Assembly: GCA_030525745.1 (NCBI GenBank)
Contig: JAUNED010000019.1
Span: 1 to 38,042, forward strand
Origin: Lonepinella koalarum
Lineage (GTDB): Bacteria; Pseudomonadota; Gammaproteobacteria; Enterobacterales; Pasteurellaceae
Direction of reading: 5' to 3'
Length of the DNA stretch: 38,042 nt
Below the pieces are notes generated by a model, which was given only the letters and a program-made list of their open reading frames with translations, was not told the origin of the DNA and made no database searches. The position numbers and the translations under genes are program-made. Below, piece after piece: positions 17,381 through 27,496 of the stretch (the stretch's first letter is position 1; every line of letters starts with the position of its first letter).

Positions 17381-17409
17381 TTTACATTTTTGTACTAGTT
17401 CAATAGTAT
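17381..17409 (+). promoter_or_regulatory. Second TrpR-controlled promoter, before trpB
   Basis: TTTACA (17381-17386), 17-bp spacer, TAGTAT (17404-17409). The palindrome GTACTAGTTCAATAGTAT (17392-17409) is a TrpR operator overlapping the spacer and -10, closely matching the one before trpE (GTACTAGTTTAATAGTGC). The predicted start near 17416 leaves a 27-base leader, so there is no attenuator here either. Confidence 0.87.
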
Positions 17410-17442
17410 ATAAAAACATTTTAAAAACAAAAGGACAATAAA

Positions 17443-18639
17443 ATGAATAACACCCTTTTAGATCCCTATTTCGGTGAATTCGGCGGTATGTATGTGCCAG
17501 AAATTCTCGTACCTGTTCTCAAAGAACTGGAAAAAGCCTTTGTTGAAGCAAAAGAGGATCCTGAATTTCAAGCCGAATTTTTTGATTTATTACACAATTA
17601 TGCCGGCCGGCCGACAGCACTTACGCTATGCAAAAATTTAACCAAAGGCACAAAAACCAAACTTTATTTAAAACGTGAAGATCTGTTACACGGTGGAGCA
17701 CATAAAACCAATCAAGTATTAGGGCAAATTCTGCTTGCCAAACGAATGGGAAAAACACGAATTATTGCGGAAACCGGTGCCGGCCAGCACGGTGTAGCAA
17801 CTGCCTTAGCCTGTGCAATGTTAGGCATGCCTTGTGTGGTTTATATGGGATCCAAAGACGTGGAGCGTCAATCACCCAATGTATTTCGTATGAAATTAAT
17901 GGGAGCAGAAGTTGTGCCTGTACAAAAAGGGTCTTGTTCCTTAAAAGATGCCTGTTGTGAGGCAATGCGTGATTGGGCCGCAAATTATGCCACTACCCAT
18001 TATTTAATCGGCACGGCCGCCGGCCCTCACCCATTCCCAACAATGGTTCGTGAATTTCAAAAAATTATCGGAGAAGAAACCAAACGACAAATTTTGGCAA
18101 AAGAAAATCGCTTACCTGATGCTGTTATTGCTTGTGTCGGTGGTGGTTCAAATGCTATAGGTATGTTCGCCGATTTCATTGAAGAAAAAAACGTACGTTT
18201 AATCGGTATCGAACCGGCAGGCAAAGGTATTGATACCGGAGAACACGGTGCACCTTTAGCTCATGGCAGAACAGGTATTTACTTCGGTATGAAATCACCA
18301 TTAATGCAAACTGCTGACGGCCAAATCGAAGAATCTTACAGTATTTCTGCTGGATTGGACTTTCCTTCCGTTGGACCACAACACGCTTATTTACAAACCA
18401 TTGGGCGTGCCGAATATCCAAGCATTACCGATGATGAAGCCCTAGCGGCATTTAAAGATCTGGCTCAGCATGAGGGAATTATTCCTGCGTTGGAAAGTTC
18501 TCACGCATTAGCCTATGCGTTAAAATTGATTCGCCAAAATCCGGAGAAAGAACAATTATTAGTCGTCAATTTATCCGGCCGTGGCGATAAAGATATTTTT
18601 ACAGTAGATAAAATCTTTACTGAAAGAGGATTGTTATAA
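17443..18639 (+). CDS. trpB: Tryptophan synthase beta chain
   Basis: A 398-residue PLP enzyme that condenses indole with serine to tryptophan, in an alpha2-beta2 complex with TrpA that channels indole. Seen: PLP lysine Lys88 in [10 protein letters not shown], the catalytic Glu110 in AETGAGQHG, the phosphate-binding VGGGSNAIG and the C-terminal NLSGRGDKD. Length equals the enterobacterial form (397). Ribosome site AAAGGACAATAAA. It is the first gene of its own TrpR-controlled unit, and its TAA overlaps the trpA ATG by one base (TAATG). Confidence 0.96.
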   Translation: MNNTLLDPYFGEFGGMYVPEILVPVLKELEKAFVEAKEDPEFQAEFFDLLHNYAGRPTALTLCKNLTKGTKTKLYLKREDLLHGGAHKTNQVLGQILLAKRMGKTRIIAETGAGQHGVATALACAMLGMPCVVYMGSKDVERQSPNVFRMKLMGAEVVPVQKGSCSLKDACCEAMRDWAANYATTHYLIGTAAGPHPFPTMVREFQKIIGEETKRQILAKENRLPDAVIACVGGGSNAIGMFADFIEEKNVRLIGIEPAGKGIDTGEHGAPLAHGRTGIYFGMKSPLMQTADGQIEESYSISAGLDFPSVGPQHAYLQTIGRAEYPSITDDEALAAFKDLAQHEGIIPALESSHALAYALKLIRQNPEKEQLLVVNLSGRGDKDIFTVDKIFTERGLL

Positions 18640-19451
18640 TGAGCCGTTTTACACATTGTTTTGCTCAACTAAAAGCTAAAAATCAAGGCGCATTTGTGCC
18701 GTTCGTTACATTATGTGATCCTGATTTTGACCGCTCTTTTGATATTATTTGTACTCTTGTGGATAACGGTGCAGATGCATTGGAGTTAGGATTACCTTTT
18801 TCTGATCCATTGTTAGATGGCCCTGTTATTCAAGCCGCTAATAATCGTGCCTTAAATGCCGGTTGCAGCACTCAAGAAAGCTTTGATCTATTGAAGAAAG
18901 TGCGGTCAAAATATCCTGAGATTCCAATCAGCTTGTTGCTTTGCGCCAATTTGATTTATGCCCAAACTCTCGACGGATTTTATCAGTGTTGTGCGGAAGC
19001 CGGTGTTGATGCAGTATTAGTTGCCGATATTCCGTTATTTGCCGCCGAACCTTATATTCAAGCAGCGAAAAAACAGAGCATTCAACCAGTGTTTATTTGC
19101 CCGCCGAATGCAGATAGTCACACAATTCAGCAAGTTGCCGAAAAGTCTGAAGGCTATACTTATTTAGTTTCTCGAGCAGGCGTTACCAGTGCTGAAAATC
19201 AACAACATGCGGCCAATCTAGATACGCTTGTAGAGCAACTCAAGGCATTCGGTGCCCCACCAATTCTACAAGGTTTTGGCATCGCTCAACCAGAACAAGT
19301 AAAATCTACACTCAAAATGGGCATTACCGGCGCTATATCAGGTTCCGCTACAGTAAAAATTATTGAAGCCAATTTAGATAATCATTCAAATTGCTTAAAT
19401 GAATTGGCAACATTTGTGAGAGAAATGAAAGCTGCAACATTCTTTAGCTAA
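18639..19451 (+). CDS. trpA: Tryptophan synthase alpha chain
   Basis: A 270-residue TIM barrel that cleaves indole-3-glycerol phosphate to indole and glyceraldehyde 3-phosphate. Seen: catalytic Glu49 in [16 protein letters not shown] and Asp60 in the same stretch, and the phosphate-binding end [10 protein letters not shown] and [12 protein letters not shown]. Start: ATG overlaps the trpB stop with AGAGGATTG as ribosome site, so translation is coupled. A uptake signal lies within the gene near 18898. It ends the trp region and is followed by a terminator. Confidence 0.96.
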   Translation: MSRFTHCFAQLKAKNQGAFVPFVTLCDPDFDRSFDIICTLVDNGADALELGLPFSDPLLDGPVIQAANNRALNAGCSTQESFDLLKKVRSKYPEIPISLLLCANLIYAQTLDGFYQCCAEAGVDAVLVADIPLFAAEPYIQAAKKQSIQPVFICPPNADSHTIQQVAEKSEGYTYLVSRAGVTSAENQQHAANLDTLVEQLKAFGAPPILQGFGIAQPEQVKSTLKMGITGAISGSATVKIIEANLDNHSNCLNELATFVREMKAATFFS

Positions 19452-19474
19452 AAAGCAAAATCCAAAGAATATAG

Positions 19475-19527
19475 AAATCCGCACCTAAAAAGTAAACTGA
19501 TTTGCTCAACTTTTAATGTGCGGATTT
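19475..19527 (+). terminator. trpBA terminator
   Basis: AAATCCGCAC (19475-19484) pairs with GTGCGGATTT (19518-19527); the stem continues inward with CTAAAAAGT/ACTTTTAAT. An uptake signal and TATTTTTTAATTATTTT follow. Confidence 0.8.
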
Positions 19528-19557
19528 ATTAAAGTGCGGTTATTTTTTAATTATTTT

Positions 19558-19582
19558 GTCAGGCATTTTATTATTGCCTGAC
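19558..19582. terminator. Hairpin between the convergent trpA and pntB genes
   Basis: GTCAGGCA (19558-19565) and TGCCTGAC (19575-19582) form an 8-bp stem, longer with flanking TTT/AAA pairs. It lies eight bases after the pntB stop. Neither side has a long T-run, so it is likely a weak terminator or a 3'-end stabiliser for pntAB mRNA. Confidence 0.6.
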
Positions 19583-19590
19583 AAATAAAA

Positions 19591-21060
19591 TTACAATGCT
19601 TTTAAAATATCATCTACCCGTTCTTTAGCATCACCAAATAACATTTGAGTATTTTCTTTAAAGAACAATGGATTTTGCACACCGGCATAACCTACCGCCA
19701 TAGAACGTTTAAATACAATGACATTTTGTGCTTTCCAGACTTCCAATACAGGCATTCCTGCAATCGGACTGTTTGGATCGTCTAATGCCGCAGGATTTAC
19801 CGTATCATTCGCACCGATAACCAATACTACATCGGTGTCTGCAAAATCTTCGTTGATTTCATCCATTTCCAAGACAACATCGTAAGGTACTTTCGCTTCC
19901 GCTAATAATACATTCATATGTCCCGGTAAACGGCCTGCAACAGGGTGAATACCGAAACGAACATTAACCCCTTTTTCACGCAATTTAGCCGTGATTTCCG
20001 CAACAGGATATTGAGCCTGAGCAACCGCCATTCCATATCCCGGAGTAATGATTACCGAGCTCGCATTTTTCAGCATTTCAGCCACTTCTTCAGCAGAAGT
20101 TTCTCGATGTTCGCCTTGTTCTTCATCACCACCTGAAGACTGCACTTCTGTCCCAAAACCACCGGCAATAACACTGATGAAAGAACGATTCATTGCTTTA
20201 CACATAATGTAAGACAAAATTGCACCACTTGAGCCAACTAAAGCACCGGTGACGATTAATAAGTCATTACTCAACATGAAACCTGCCGCAGCCGCTGCCC
20301 AACCGGAATAAGAATTTAGCATAGAAACGACCACTGGCATATCTGCACCACCAATAGAGGCCACTAAATGCCAACCGAAAACTAACGCAATAGCTGTCAT
20401 CACCAATACAGGGAAGATATTATGCGGATTGTTGAGGAAAACTACCATTAATAATGCGGAAACAATTAATGCCGCTAAATTCCATTTGTGTTTATGTGGA
20501 ATATTCAAGGCACCGGAAGACACCTTTCTACCTAAAAAACTACCGCTTAATTTACCAAATGCCACTAAAGAACCGGAAAATGTCACCGCACCAATAAAGA
20601 TACCAAGATAAACTTCCACATTATGAATTGTTGCGAGAGTTGCTTGTTCTGCTTCAAAGAGTGATTTTGCATTTTCCAATGCCGCTTCACTAATAAATGC
20701 TGTTCCTTCTGGAGCGACAAATTCAGGTGTCATGTGTAAACCGAAACTATTGAACCCCACTAGAACTGCTGCCAAACCTACAAAACTGTGTAGAATGGCA
20801 ACCAATTCCGGCATTTCCGTCATTTCTACTTTTAACGCCCGTTGAACACCGATAACAGCACCAATTAACATTGCGATAATGATCCAAACCTGTCCGTTAG
20901 TTTGAGGCCCGAAAATGGTAGCAATTAAAGCAATTGCCATACCGACAATGCCATACCAACAACCTGCTTTAGCCGTTTCATGCTTAGAAAGACCGGCTAA
21001 GCTCATAATGAAAAGTAATGCAGACACAATATATGCCGCTTGAACTAAACCTATTGACAT
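19591..21060 (-). CDS. pntB: NAD(P) transhydrogenase subunit beta
   Basis: A 489-residue subunit of the proton-translocating transhydrogenase of the inner membrane, which uses the proton gradient to make NADPH from NADH. Seen: about nine N-terminal hydrophobic helices (domain II), then the cytoplasmic NADP-binding domain III (about 310-489) with [33 protein letters not shown], and [12 protein letters not shown]. Ribosome site AAGGAGTACAACG. It starts 11 bp after the pntA stop, so both are one operon. Ends near a hairpin shared with trpA. Confidence 0.96.
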   Translation of the reverse strand: MSIGLVQAAYIVSALLFIMSLAGLSKHETAKAGCWYGIVGMAIALIATIFGPQTNGQVWIIIAMLIGAVIGVQRALKVEMTEMPELVAILHSFVGLAAVLVGFNSFGLHMTPEFVAPEGTAFISEAALENAKSLFEAEQATLATIHNVEVYLGIFIGAVTFSGSLVAFGKLSGSFLGRKVSSGALNIPHKHKWNLAALIVSALLMVVFLNNPHNIFPVLVMTAIALVFGWHLVASIGGADMPVVVSMLNSYSGWAAAAAGFMLSNDLLIVTGALVGSSGAILSYIMCKAMNRSFISVIAGGFGTEVQSSGGDEEQGEHRETSAEEVAEMLKNASSVIITPGYGMAVAQAQYPVAEITAKLREKGVNVRFGIHPVAGRLPGHMNVLLAEAKVPYDVVLEMDEINEDFADTDVVLVIGANDTVNPAALDDPNSPIAGMPVLEVWKAQNVIVFKRSMAVGYAGVQNPLFFKENTQMLFGDAKERVDDILKAL

Positions 21061-21071
21061 CGTTGTACTCC

Positions 21072-22604
21072 TTAACCTTTTCTAAACATCGCAAGCATAC
21101 GTTGGGTCACTTTAAAGCCACCGAAAATATTAATACTTGCCACTAAAATCGCAATGAATGCCAAAATGCTGATAAAGAAACTACCTTGTGCAATTTGCAA
21201 TACCGCACCAACAATAATAATGCCTGAAATTGCATTAGTGACTGCCATTAAAGGGGTATGCAATGCATGGCTGACGTTCCACACCACATAATAGCCGACC
21301 ACGCAAGCCAAGACGAATACTGTAAAGTGAGACAAGAAAGAAGCTGGTGTCACGGAAGCTATCCAAAGGAATAATAAAGCAACTAATGCCATAGCACCGT
21401 ATTTGATACGAGGATCTACCGGCTTTTCTTCTTTTTTAGCCACTGGTGCAGCCGAAACCTGTTTCTGTGGTTGTGCAGATACTTGAATCGGTGGTGCTGG
21501 CCAAGTCACTTCACCATCCCTAATGACGGTGACACCACGCAACACAACATCATCAAAATTAATATCAATTTGACCATCTTTATTCGGCGCCAACAATTTT
21601 AATAAATTTACCAAGTTGGTACCGTAAAGCTGGGACGATTGAGTTGGCAAACGCGCTGGAAAATCGGTATAGCCAATAATTTTAACTTGATTATCCGTCA
21701 CTACAACTTCACCTGCTTTAGTATATTCGCAGTTTCCCCCGGTTAATGCTGCTAAATCAACAATCACCGAACCCGGTTTCATGGAATCCACCATTTCTTT
21801 AGTAATTAAACGTGGAGCAGGCTTGCCCGGAATTGCAGCCGTAGTAATAATAATATCTACTTCTTTAGCTTGTTCGGCATAAAGGGCCATTGCACGGCGG
21901 TTAAATTCTTCCGACATGACTTTCGCATAGCCATCTCCACTGCCCCCCTCTTCTTGGAAATCAATTTCCAAGAAATCAGCCCCCATTGACTTCACCTGCT
22001 CTTTTACTTCAGGTCGAGAATCAAAAGCACGAACAATCGCCCCAAGACTATTTGCTGCACCGATGGCGGCCAAACCGGCCACACCAGCACCAATAACCAA
22101 TACTTTCGCCGGCGGTACTTTACCTGCCGCCGTAATCTGACCGGTAAAGAAACTACCAAATGCATTTGCCGCTTCAATCACCGCACGATAGCCCGAAATA
22201 TTTGCCATAGAAGATAAAGCATCTAATGCCTGAGCTCGTGAAATACGAGGCACTGCATCCATCGCCAATACATTAATTTTCTTAGCCGATAATTTTTCCA
22301 TTAATTGCGGATTTTGTGCCGGCCAAATAAAACTGACTAAAGTTGCACCTTCTTTAATTAAAGCAATCTCTTCATCAGTCGGTACGTTCACCTTAAAAAT
22401 AATATCCGACTGCCAAACTTCGTGAATAGTACCAACCTTTGCCCCTGCTTCAATAAAAGCCTGATCATCAAAGCTTGCCTTAAAACCTGCCCCCTGTTCA
22501 ATCAGCACATCAAAACCTAATTTTAATATTTGCTGAATCGTCTTCGGCGTTGCTGCTACCCGACTTTCATTCTCTAGCCGTTCTCTAGGTACACCAATTA
22601 ACAT
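21072..22604 (-). CDS. pntA: NAD(P) transhydrogenase subunit alpha
   Basis: A 510-residue partner of PntB. Seen: NAD(H)-binding domain I with [20 protein letters not shown] (about 170-190), the [20 protein letters not shown] stretch (123-142) and the SRPEVKEQV acidic-ended nucleotide site; then four C-terminal membrane helices (about 400-505), as expected for the domain II part carried by alpha in proteobacteria. Length equals E. coli PntA (510). A clear AAGGAAACATT ribosome site precedes the ATG at 22604. The 234 bases between it and ssrA show no further gene. Confidence 0.96.
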   Translation of the reverse strand: MLIGVPRERLENESRVAATPKTIQQILKLGFDVLIEQGAGFKASFDDQAFIEAGAKVGTIHEVWQSDIIFKVNVPTDEEIALIKEGATLVSFIWPAQNPQLMEKLSAKKINVLAMDAVPRISRAQALDALSSMANISGYRAVIEAANAFGSFFTGQITAAGKVPPAKVLVIGAGVAGLAAIGAANSLGAIVRAFDSRPEVKEQVKSMGADFLEIDFQEEGGSGDGYAKVMSEEFNRRAMALYAEQAKEVDIIITTAAIPGKPAPRLITKEMVDSMKPGSVIVDLAALTGGNCEYTKAGEVVVTDNQVKIIGYTDFPARLPTQSSQLYGTNLVNLLKLLAPNKDGQIDINFDDVVLRGVTVIRDGEVTWPAPPIQVSAQPQKQVSAAPVAKKEEKPVDPRIKYGAMALVALLFLWIASVTPASFLSHFTVFVLACVVGYYVVWNVSHALHTPLMAVTNAISGIIIVGAVLQIAQGSFFISILAFIAILVASINIFGGFKVTQRMLAMFRKG

Positions 22605-22797
22605 AATGTTTCCTTTAACTTAATTGATAAATTAATTGGGAATAACAAGTTATCCCAAACCCAAAATGACAATAGTCAAACCGTCCTCAATTTACCACTA
22701 AATTCACTCAATTTGAAAGTAAATTTTCTATAAATGTGATCCCGATCGTTTTTAAATAATTTAAAAAAGAAAAGCCTAATGCATACCTAAAAATAGC

Positions 22798-22826
22798 TTT
22801 AGTTTTCACAAAATCTTTGCTAAACT
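22798..22826 (+). promoter_or_regulatory. ssrA promoter
   Basis: TTTAGT (22798-22803), 17-bp spacer, TAAACT (22821-22826), with the RNA start expected around 22833. The uptake signal ACCGCACTT (22828-22836) lies across the start point. Confidence 0.6.
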
Positions 22827-22838
22827 GACCGCACTTTT

Positions 22839-23202
22839 GGGGCTGATTCTGGATTCGACGGGATTGGCGAAGTCCAAGGTGCACGTCGAGGTGCGGTAGG
22901 CCTCGTAAACAAACCGCAAAAAATAGTCGCAAACGACGAACAATACGCTTTAGCAGCTTAATAACCTGCTCATAGCCTTCACTCCCCAGCTTCCGCTCGT
23001 AAGACGGGGATCAAGTGGAGTCAAACCCAAACGAGATCGTGTTGAAGCCACAGTTTGAGGATCGAAGCACTAAATTAAATCAAACTAGTTTAAGTTTAGC
23101 CTGTTTGTCGGCGTACTTAAGCGAAATTAAAGACAAACTAAACGTGTAGTACTGAAGATAGAGTAATTTCGGACGCGGGTTCAACTCCCGCCAGCTCCAC
23201 CA
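22839..23202 (+). ncRNA. ssrA: Transfer-messenger RNA (tmRNA)
   Basis: A 364-nt tmRNA that frees stalled ribosomes and tags the broken peptide for proteolysis. Seen: 5' GGGGCTGATTCTGGATTCGA pairs with the 3' end CCAGCTCCACCA to form the tRNA-Ala-like acceptor, including the GGACGCGGGTTCAACTCCCG T-arm. The resume codon GCA is at 22929 and the tag frame 22929-22961 encodes ANDEQYALAA before TAA. Pseudoknot helices are expected in the remainder. The tag equals that of Haemophilus and Pasteurella and differs from E. coli at one position (Gln for Asn). Confidence 0.98.
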
Positions 23203-23240
23203 AATTTGATAGAACTGTAGTCATAAAATGAGTAGTTTAT

Positions 23241-24416
23241 CTATTTTAGTAAATGACTTCCTTTCTCTGCTTTTTGTTTTTCTAACAGTGGCAGATAACG
23301 TTCATCAGTCAATGTTTCCAAAAACGCAATTAACGCATCAATTTCTTCCTCTGTTAAAGGTGAAGCCTTTAAATATTGATGAGCTATCGTTTCTGCATAT
23401 TCAGGCATAGAAAATTGAGGATCTTGCCGTTCTTTCGGTAAATTGGGATTATTTAAAAAACTCAGTACAGTTCGCAAATCCACTAAAGCACCATTATGCA
23501 TATAGGGCGCTGTGACAGCAACATTTCGTAATGTCGGCACTTTGAATTTGCCTTTTTGAGTAACATCTCCATTCACTTGTGGATTATCAAACAAACCATT
23601 ATCTACAAAATTTTCATCAACATGTCTTTGCATAATTAAACGCTGATTTTTGGGTACACCAATGTTGTAATAACGATAATTAGTGAAAGTTTCTTGAAGA
23701 TCGCCAAAAGGCTTAAATTGATGACAAGTTGAACAATTACTACGACTTTTATCAAAGAAAATTTCCATACCTTTTTGTTCAAGTGCGGTCAGTTTTGCTT
23801 CATTTTTTAAAAATTTATCGTATTTACTGTCAAAAGGCGATAGCAATTTTTTCTGCTGCTGAAATGTAGCTAAAGCGTCCTCTATTGCAACATAGACTTT
23901 TTCATAATGTTGCCAGATTTGTTCACCATAGTGTTGAGATAATAACTTGACATACATCGGCTCTTCAATCACTCGCTTTGCGACATCCAATTTATCTACC
24001 ATTCCCATTTCCATAGGATCAATAAGAGGCATTCCAGCTTGTTCAGTTAAATGTTTCGCTCGTCCATCCCAAAATTGACCACCCACATATTCCTGCAATT
24101 CGGGATCAAAATGAAATACAGGAGAATATTTGGAATACATAATCGTGGGAGAATTACGTTTACCAAACTTCGTTGGATTATCGCCTTGTGATACTGCTTT
24201 TTCAAAATGATTATCACGGTTATCAACAAAAGCCGTATCTTGATTATGACAGCTTGCACAACTTTGACTACGATGATGAGATAAATTTTGATCGAAAAAT
24301 AAAATCTGCCCAAGTAAGGCTTTATCAATACCTGATGTTGGCATTACTCGGGGTTCTTTTTCTAGAGCAACAGCCGTTTGCAAAAACAAAGAGAATACAA
24401 ACAAATAATACTTCAT
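23241..24416 (-). CDS. Di-heme cytochrome c peroxidase (MauG/CcpA family)
   Basis: A 391-residue periplasmic enzyme that reduces hydrogen peroxide with electrons from c-type cytochromes or the quinol pool. Seen: a signal peptide (about 1-18, cleavage near AVA-LE), the first heme-binding motif CASCH (53-57) and the second CSTCH (228-232), the NSPTIMY and FWDGRA segments typical of the family, and the C-terminal KVPTLRNVAVTAPYMHNGAL block. The family is 330-470 long. Ribosome site is weak (no clear Shine-Dalgarno before the ATG at 24416). It is unlinked to other redox genes. Whether it is a true peroxidase or a MauG-like maturase cannot be told from sequence. Confidence 0.88.
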   Translation of the reverse strand: MKYYLFVFSLFLQTAVALEKEPRVMPTSGIDKALLGQILFFDQNLSHHRSQSCASCHNQDTAFVDNRDNHFEKAVSQGDNPTKFGKRNSPTIMYSKYSPVFHFDPELQEYVGGQFWDGRAKHLTEQAGMPLIDPMEMGMVDKLDVAKRVIEEPMYVKLLSQHYGEQIWQHYEKVYVAIEDALATFQQQKKLLSPFDSKYDKFLKNEAKLTALEQKGMEIFFDKSRSNCSTCHQFKPFGDLQETFTNYRYYNIGVPKNQRLIMQRHVDENFVDNGLFDNPQVNGDVTQKGKFKVPTLRNVAVTAPYMHNGALVDLRTVLSFLNNPNLPKERQDPQFSMPEYAETIAHQYLKASPLTEEEIDALIAFLETLTDERYLPLLEKQKAEKGSHLLK

Positions 24417-24534
24417 ATTTTTTAAAAGAGAAAATCCAAAATATCAATAATATAGCATATCCTTATTTTCGCTATTTATAACTAACAATTTTAAGATAGA
24501 AATTTGATATAAATCAGTAAAATGAAGGTATTAT

Positions 24535-24553
24535 GTGGCAACATGGTTGCCAC
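24535..24553 (-). terminator. Hairpin just after ycbL
   Basis: GTGGCAAC-ATG-GTTGCCAC is a perfect 8-bp stem with a 3-base loop, starting 4 bases after the ycbL stop. No T-run follows on the minus strand, so it may be a weak terminator or protect the mRNA end. Confidence 0.5.
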
Positions 24554-24557
24554 CACG

Positions 24558-25187
24558 TTATTTGATGAATGGATTATGGATTTTTTCTTGACCAATGGTT
24601 GTATAGGCGCCATGTCCGGCAATCACGACCATATCATCAGGTAATTTAAACATTTTTTGCTTAATAGAATGAATTAAATCAGAATAGCTACCACCGGGAA
24701 AATCTGTACGTCCGATACCTTGGTTAAATAATACATCACCCGTAAAAGCGATTTTTTGTTGATGTTCAATAAATCCAATATGCCCCGGTGTATGTCCCGG
24801 CAAATGCAAAATTTCAAACTCAAAACCTGCCACTTTAATTTTTTCACCTTCTATATTCAACCAGTAATCTGGAATAAAGGCATCAACTTCAAACAAGCCA
24901 AATTGTCGGGATTGTTGTGGTAAGGATTGAAACCAATAATCATCTAATTGATTCGGCCCAATAATATCGAGGTTAAAATGTGCTTTTAACGCTATCGCTG
25001 CACCTACATGATCTAAATGTCCATGTGTAAGCAAAATAGCTTCTAATTTTAAGCCCAATTCCTGAATACGTTTAATTAATTTTGGAGCTTCACCACCAGG
25101 ATCTATAATTGCCGCTTTTTTCTCATCATTCCAAATTAAAGAACAATTTTGTTGGAAAGCTGTTACGGGAATAATGTCAATATTCAT
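24558..25187 (-). CDS. ycbL: Glyoxalase II-like metallo-hydrolase YcbL
   Basis: A 209-residue cytoplasmic metallo-beta-lactamase-fold enzyme. Seen: the metal motif THGHLDH with His55, His57, Asp59 and His60, LHLPGHTPGHIGF, FTGDVLF, and a last HG pair (VIAGHGAYTTIGQE). E. coli YcbL is 215 residues and has glyoxalase II activity on S-lactoylglutathione. Start: a TTG four codons upstream would also be open, but the ATG at 25187 sits right after GGGAGGAACC, a strong ribosome site. It is the last gene of the ldtD-mepK-ycbL group, an order also found in E. coli. Confidence 0.9.
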   Translation of the reverse strand: MNIDIIPVTAFQQNCSLIWNDEKKAAIIDPGGEAPKLIKRIQELGLKLEAILLTHGHLDHVGAAIALKAHFNLDIIGPNQLDDYWFQSLPQQSRQFGLFEVDAFIPDYWLNIEGEKIKVAGFEFEILHLPGHTPGHIGFIEHQQKIAFTGDVLFNQGIGRTDFPGGSYSDLIHSIKQKMFKLPDDMVVIAGHGAYTTIGQEKIHNPFIK

Positions 25188-25208
25188 GGTTCCTCCCAAA
25201 AAATAGAG

Positions 25209-25226
25209 AACCGCTCTAAAGCGGTT
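25209..25226. other. Hairpin between mepK and ycbL
   Basis: AACCGCT-CTAA-AGCGGTT, a perfect 7-bp stem. On the plus strand it is followed by TTATTTT; on the minus strand by CTCTATTTTTT, so it could partly terminate transcription leaving mepK and thin out ycbL expression. It ends just upstream of the ycbL ribosome site. Confidence 0.55.
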
Positions 25227-25265
25227 TTATTTTAAATCAAAAGTGCGGTAGAAATTTCTATAATT

Positions 25266-25829
25266 TTAACTACCGGACCAAGTACGCACCGGCCCCGTAT
25301 CAATATGTACAAAGTTACTTCTCGGATAGAAGCCTACCCCGCCATTATTCAAACTTTCTGCAGTTTGTTTCAATTTTAACAATGACACATTTTCAATACG
25401 TAAATCGATTGCTTGTCCTTTAGTATGATAACTATTACTTGCAACACCTCGACTTACCCGACGCATTGCCGCATTACTAGCCGGCGAGCGATAGCCTGAG
25501 ATCACTATAATTTCACTTTGGCGAGCGCCTAATTTAGTTTGGATATCATATAATTTGGTAAAAAGCTTTGGATCCATTCTATGAGACTTACCACTACGTT
25601 TATCACGCATCAACCAATCTAATTTTTTTAGATTGGCTTCAGAAAAACCTTTCCCAGCCACAAATTCAGGAGCAAGAACATCCCCCGTATTTATATTTCT
25701 AAAGCGTAAAATTCGAGGTTTGGGAGTAGAAACCGCAGCTAAAACAGAATTAGGTAAAAAAGACGCTCCTAAAACTAAGCCTCCAAGGGATAACCATTTA
25801 CGGCGATGTTGATTAATTTCTTGAGTCAT
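25266..25829 (-). CDS. mepK: Murein endopeptidase MepK (YcbK family, DUF882)
   Basis: A 187-residue peptidase M15-type enzyme. Seen: a Tat-type signal (HRRKWLSLGG then a hydrophobic stretch ending VLA, about residues 8-32), and the zinc-binding signatures SNSYHTKGQAIDLR and FVHIDTG (His, Asp, His). Known: E. coli MepK (YcbK) is a murein endopeptidase, with 3-3 cross-links among its targets, and its gene adjoins ldtD (ycbB), whose product makes them; the order is the same here. Start: an in-frame ATG exists at 25871, but the ATG at 25829 puts the twin-arginine signal at the true N-terminus. AGAAAAGAAA is a weak ribosome site. Confidence 0.88.
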   Translation of the reverse strand: MTQEINQHRRKWLSLGGLVLGASFLPNSVLAAVSTPKPRILRFRNINTGDVLAPEFVAGKGFSEANLKKLDWLMRDKRSGKSHRMDPKLFTKLYDIQTKLGARQSEIIVISGYRSPASNAAMRRVSRGVASNSYHTKGQAIDLRIENVSLLKLKQTAESLNNGGVGFYPRSNFVHIDTGPVRTWSGS

Positions 25830-25905
25830 TTTCTTTTCTCTTTTTAGTAGCCGGATATTTCGACAAGCCAATTATAGTTAAGTTCCGCAAATCCTAAAAA
25901 CGATT

Positions 25906-27441
25906 TTAGCGAAGATATTTTTTTACTAAATCCCAATTAATAAAACTTAAATTTTTTACCGAATCATAGCCATAAATATCTTTTAATTTATGTAATTTAC
26001 CATTTTCAGCCCAAGCTGTGACATAATATAAATACACTGGATTATCTGATGACACATTCACTGACGTTGTTTTTTGGCTTTCTAATACTTTTTGCTTACG
26101 GTTTTCCGTCCAACCTGATTCCTTCAATAAAATAGTCGCTAACGCATCTGATTTTTCTACACGTACACAACCAGAACTTAAAGCCCTACCTTCTTTAGCA
26201 AACAAACCTCTGTTTGGTGTATCATGCAAATAAATAGCATCAGAACTCGGCATATTAAATTTAAACCGTCCTAATGCACTATTATCGCCGGCTTTTTGAC
26301 GTAAACGATAAGGAAATTTTGCTCCTATACTTGTCCAATCAATACTATATGGATCAACCACATTACCACGACTATCAATAATGCTGTAACCATTACGTTC
26401 CAAATAGCTCGGATCTCGTTTTACTTTTGGAATAATATCTTCATTAATTAAACGAGTTGGTGCATTCCATGGTGGATTCACTACAACATTGCTTAACTTA
26501 CTGTACATCACTGGGGTACGACGTTCATTTTTACCTACAATTACACGCGAATTGAGCACCAATTCACCATCACGATAATAATTCAGCTGATAACTTGGAA
26601 TATTAACAAAAATACCATTCTCAAAATCAGGGATAATTCGCAAACGCTGGACATTTACCGCTAATTTATAAACCTCTAACATAGGATCAGTTTTAGTTTT
26701 TTGTTTTTTACTGCTTTTTCCACTTTCACCCTCAATTTGCTGTTCATTGAATAAATGAAGTATCAAATAATCCAAAGTTTGTTGATAACGAAGGTTAGTT
26801 GCTGAAATTTGATTCCAAAAAGATAAAACATCGTTATTTTTTACCGCACTTACCCACTGATCGACGTGAAATTCTGCCGGTGTAATTGCTTTGTAATTAT
26901 TGGTCGTATAAAGCCAATTCTGTGCAGAGTTTATCACATTGGTGGTGTAATATAGATAATCTAAAAAAGCATCTGTCAGTGCAATATCATATTGCAATAC
27001 ATCTCCACTGCTGAGTTCATCTATGAGTGCCAAAGATTTTGCCGAGCGTGCAGAAATACCACTTGCTACCAACGCAGCATATTCTTTTAAAAAGGCTTTT
27101 TCAAAGAGTTTATTTGTCCATAAATTATGGTAATCATTATCTGAATAAATTTTCGCAACAGCAGATTTTAACTGTAATTGCTGCTCTTTACCCTGTAATA
27201 GTTCTGCTAATTTTGTTTCTGCTTGACGTTGTTTTTCTTCAGCTAAACGTTGTACTTCTGCTAAATGTTCTGCTTCTAAACGAGCTGCTTCTTCACGTTT
27301 TTGCTGTTCAATTTGTTGAGTAGCCAAATCTACTTCGATATTTGTTGATTCACTTTTAATTTCAGTCTGATTAGCCATCGCTTGAAAAGAAATACCAATC
27401 ATTACATTCAACAACGCAATTTTGAATGACTTATTAAACAT
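25906..27441 (-). CDS. ldtD: L,D-transpeptidase LdtD (YcbB family)
   Basis: A 511-residue periplasmic enzyme that makes 3-3 peptidoglycan cross-links. Seen: signal peptide (about 1-23), then a Glu/Gln/Ala-rich stretch that may form a coiled coil (about 35-88), a peptidoglycan-binding-like middle region, and the YkuD domain with INEDIIPKVKRDPSY, the catalytic HDTP and the nucleophile Cys425 in SSGCVRVE. It is about 100 residues shorter than E. coli LdtD (615). Ribosome site AAGGAATTTTA. It heads the murein trio, with mepK after 76 bp. prc lies upstream with a 55-bp gap bearing a uptake signal. Confidence 0.9.
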   Translation of the reverse strand: MFNKSFKIALLNVMIGISFQAMANQTEIKSESTNIEVDLATQQIEQQKREEAARLEAEHLAEVQRLAEEKQRQAETKLAELLQGKEQQLQLKSAVAKIYSDNDYHNLWTNKLFEKAFLKEYAALVASGISARSAKSLALIDELSSGDVLQYDIALTDAFLDYLYYTTNVINSAQNWLYTTNNYKAITPAEFHVDQWVSAVKNNDVLSFWNQISATNLRYQQTLDYLILHLFNEQQIEGESGKSSKKQKTKTDPMLEVYKLAVNVQRLRIIPDFENGIFVNIPSYQLNYYRDGELVLNSRVIVGKNERRTPVMYSKLSNVVVNPPWNAPTRLINEDIIPKVKRDPSYLERNGYSIIDSRGNVVDPYSIDWTSIGAKFPYRLRQKAGDNSALGRFKFNMPSSDAIYLHDTPNRGLFAKEGRALSSGCVRVEKSDALATILLKESGWTENRKQKVLESQKTTSVNVSSDNPVYLYYVTAWAENGKLHKLKDIYGYDSVKNLSFINWDLVKKYLR

Positions 27442-27496
27442 TAAAATTCCTTAGTTTAAAACTTAAAACCATAACCACTAAAGTGCGGTCAAAAAA

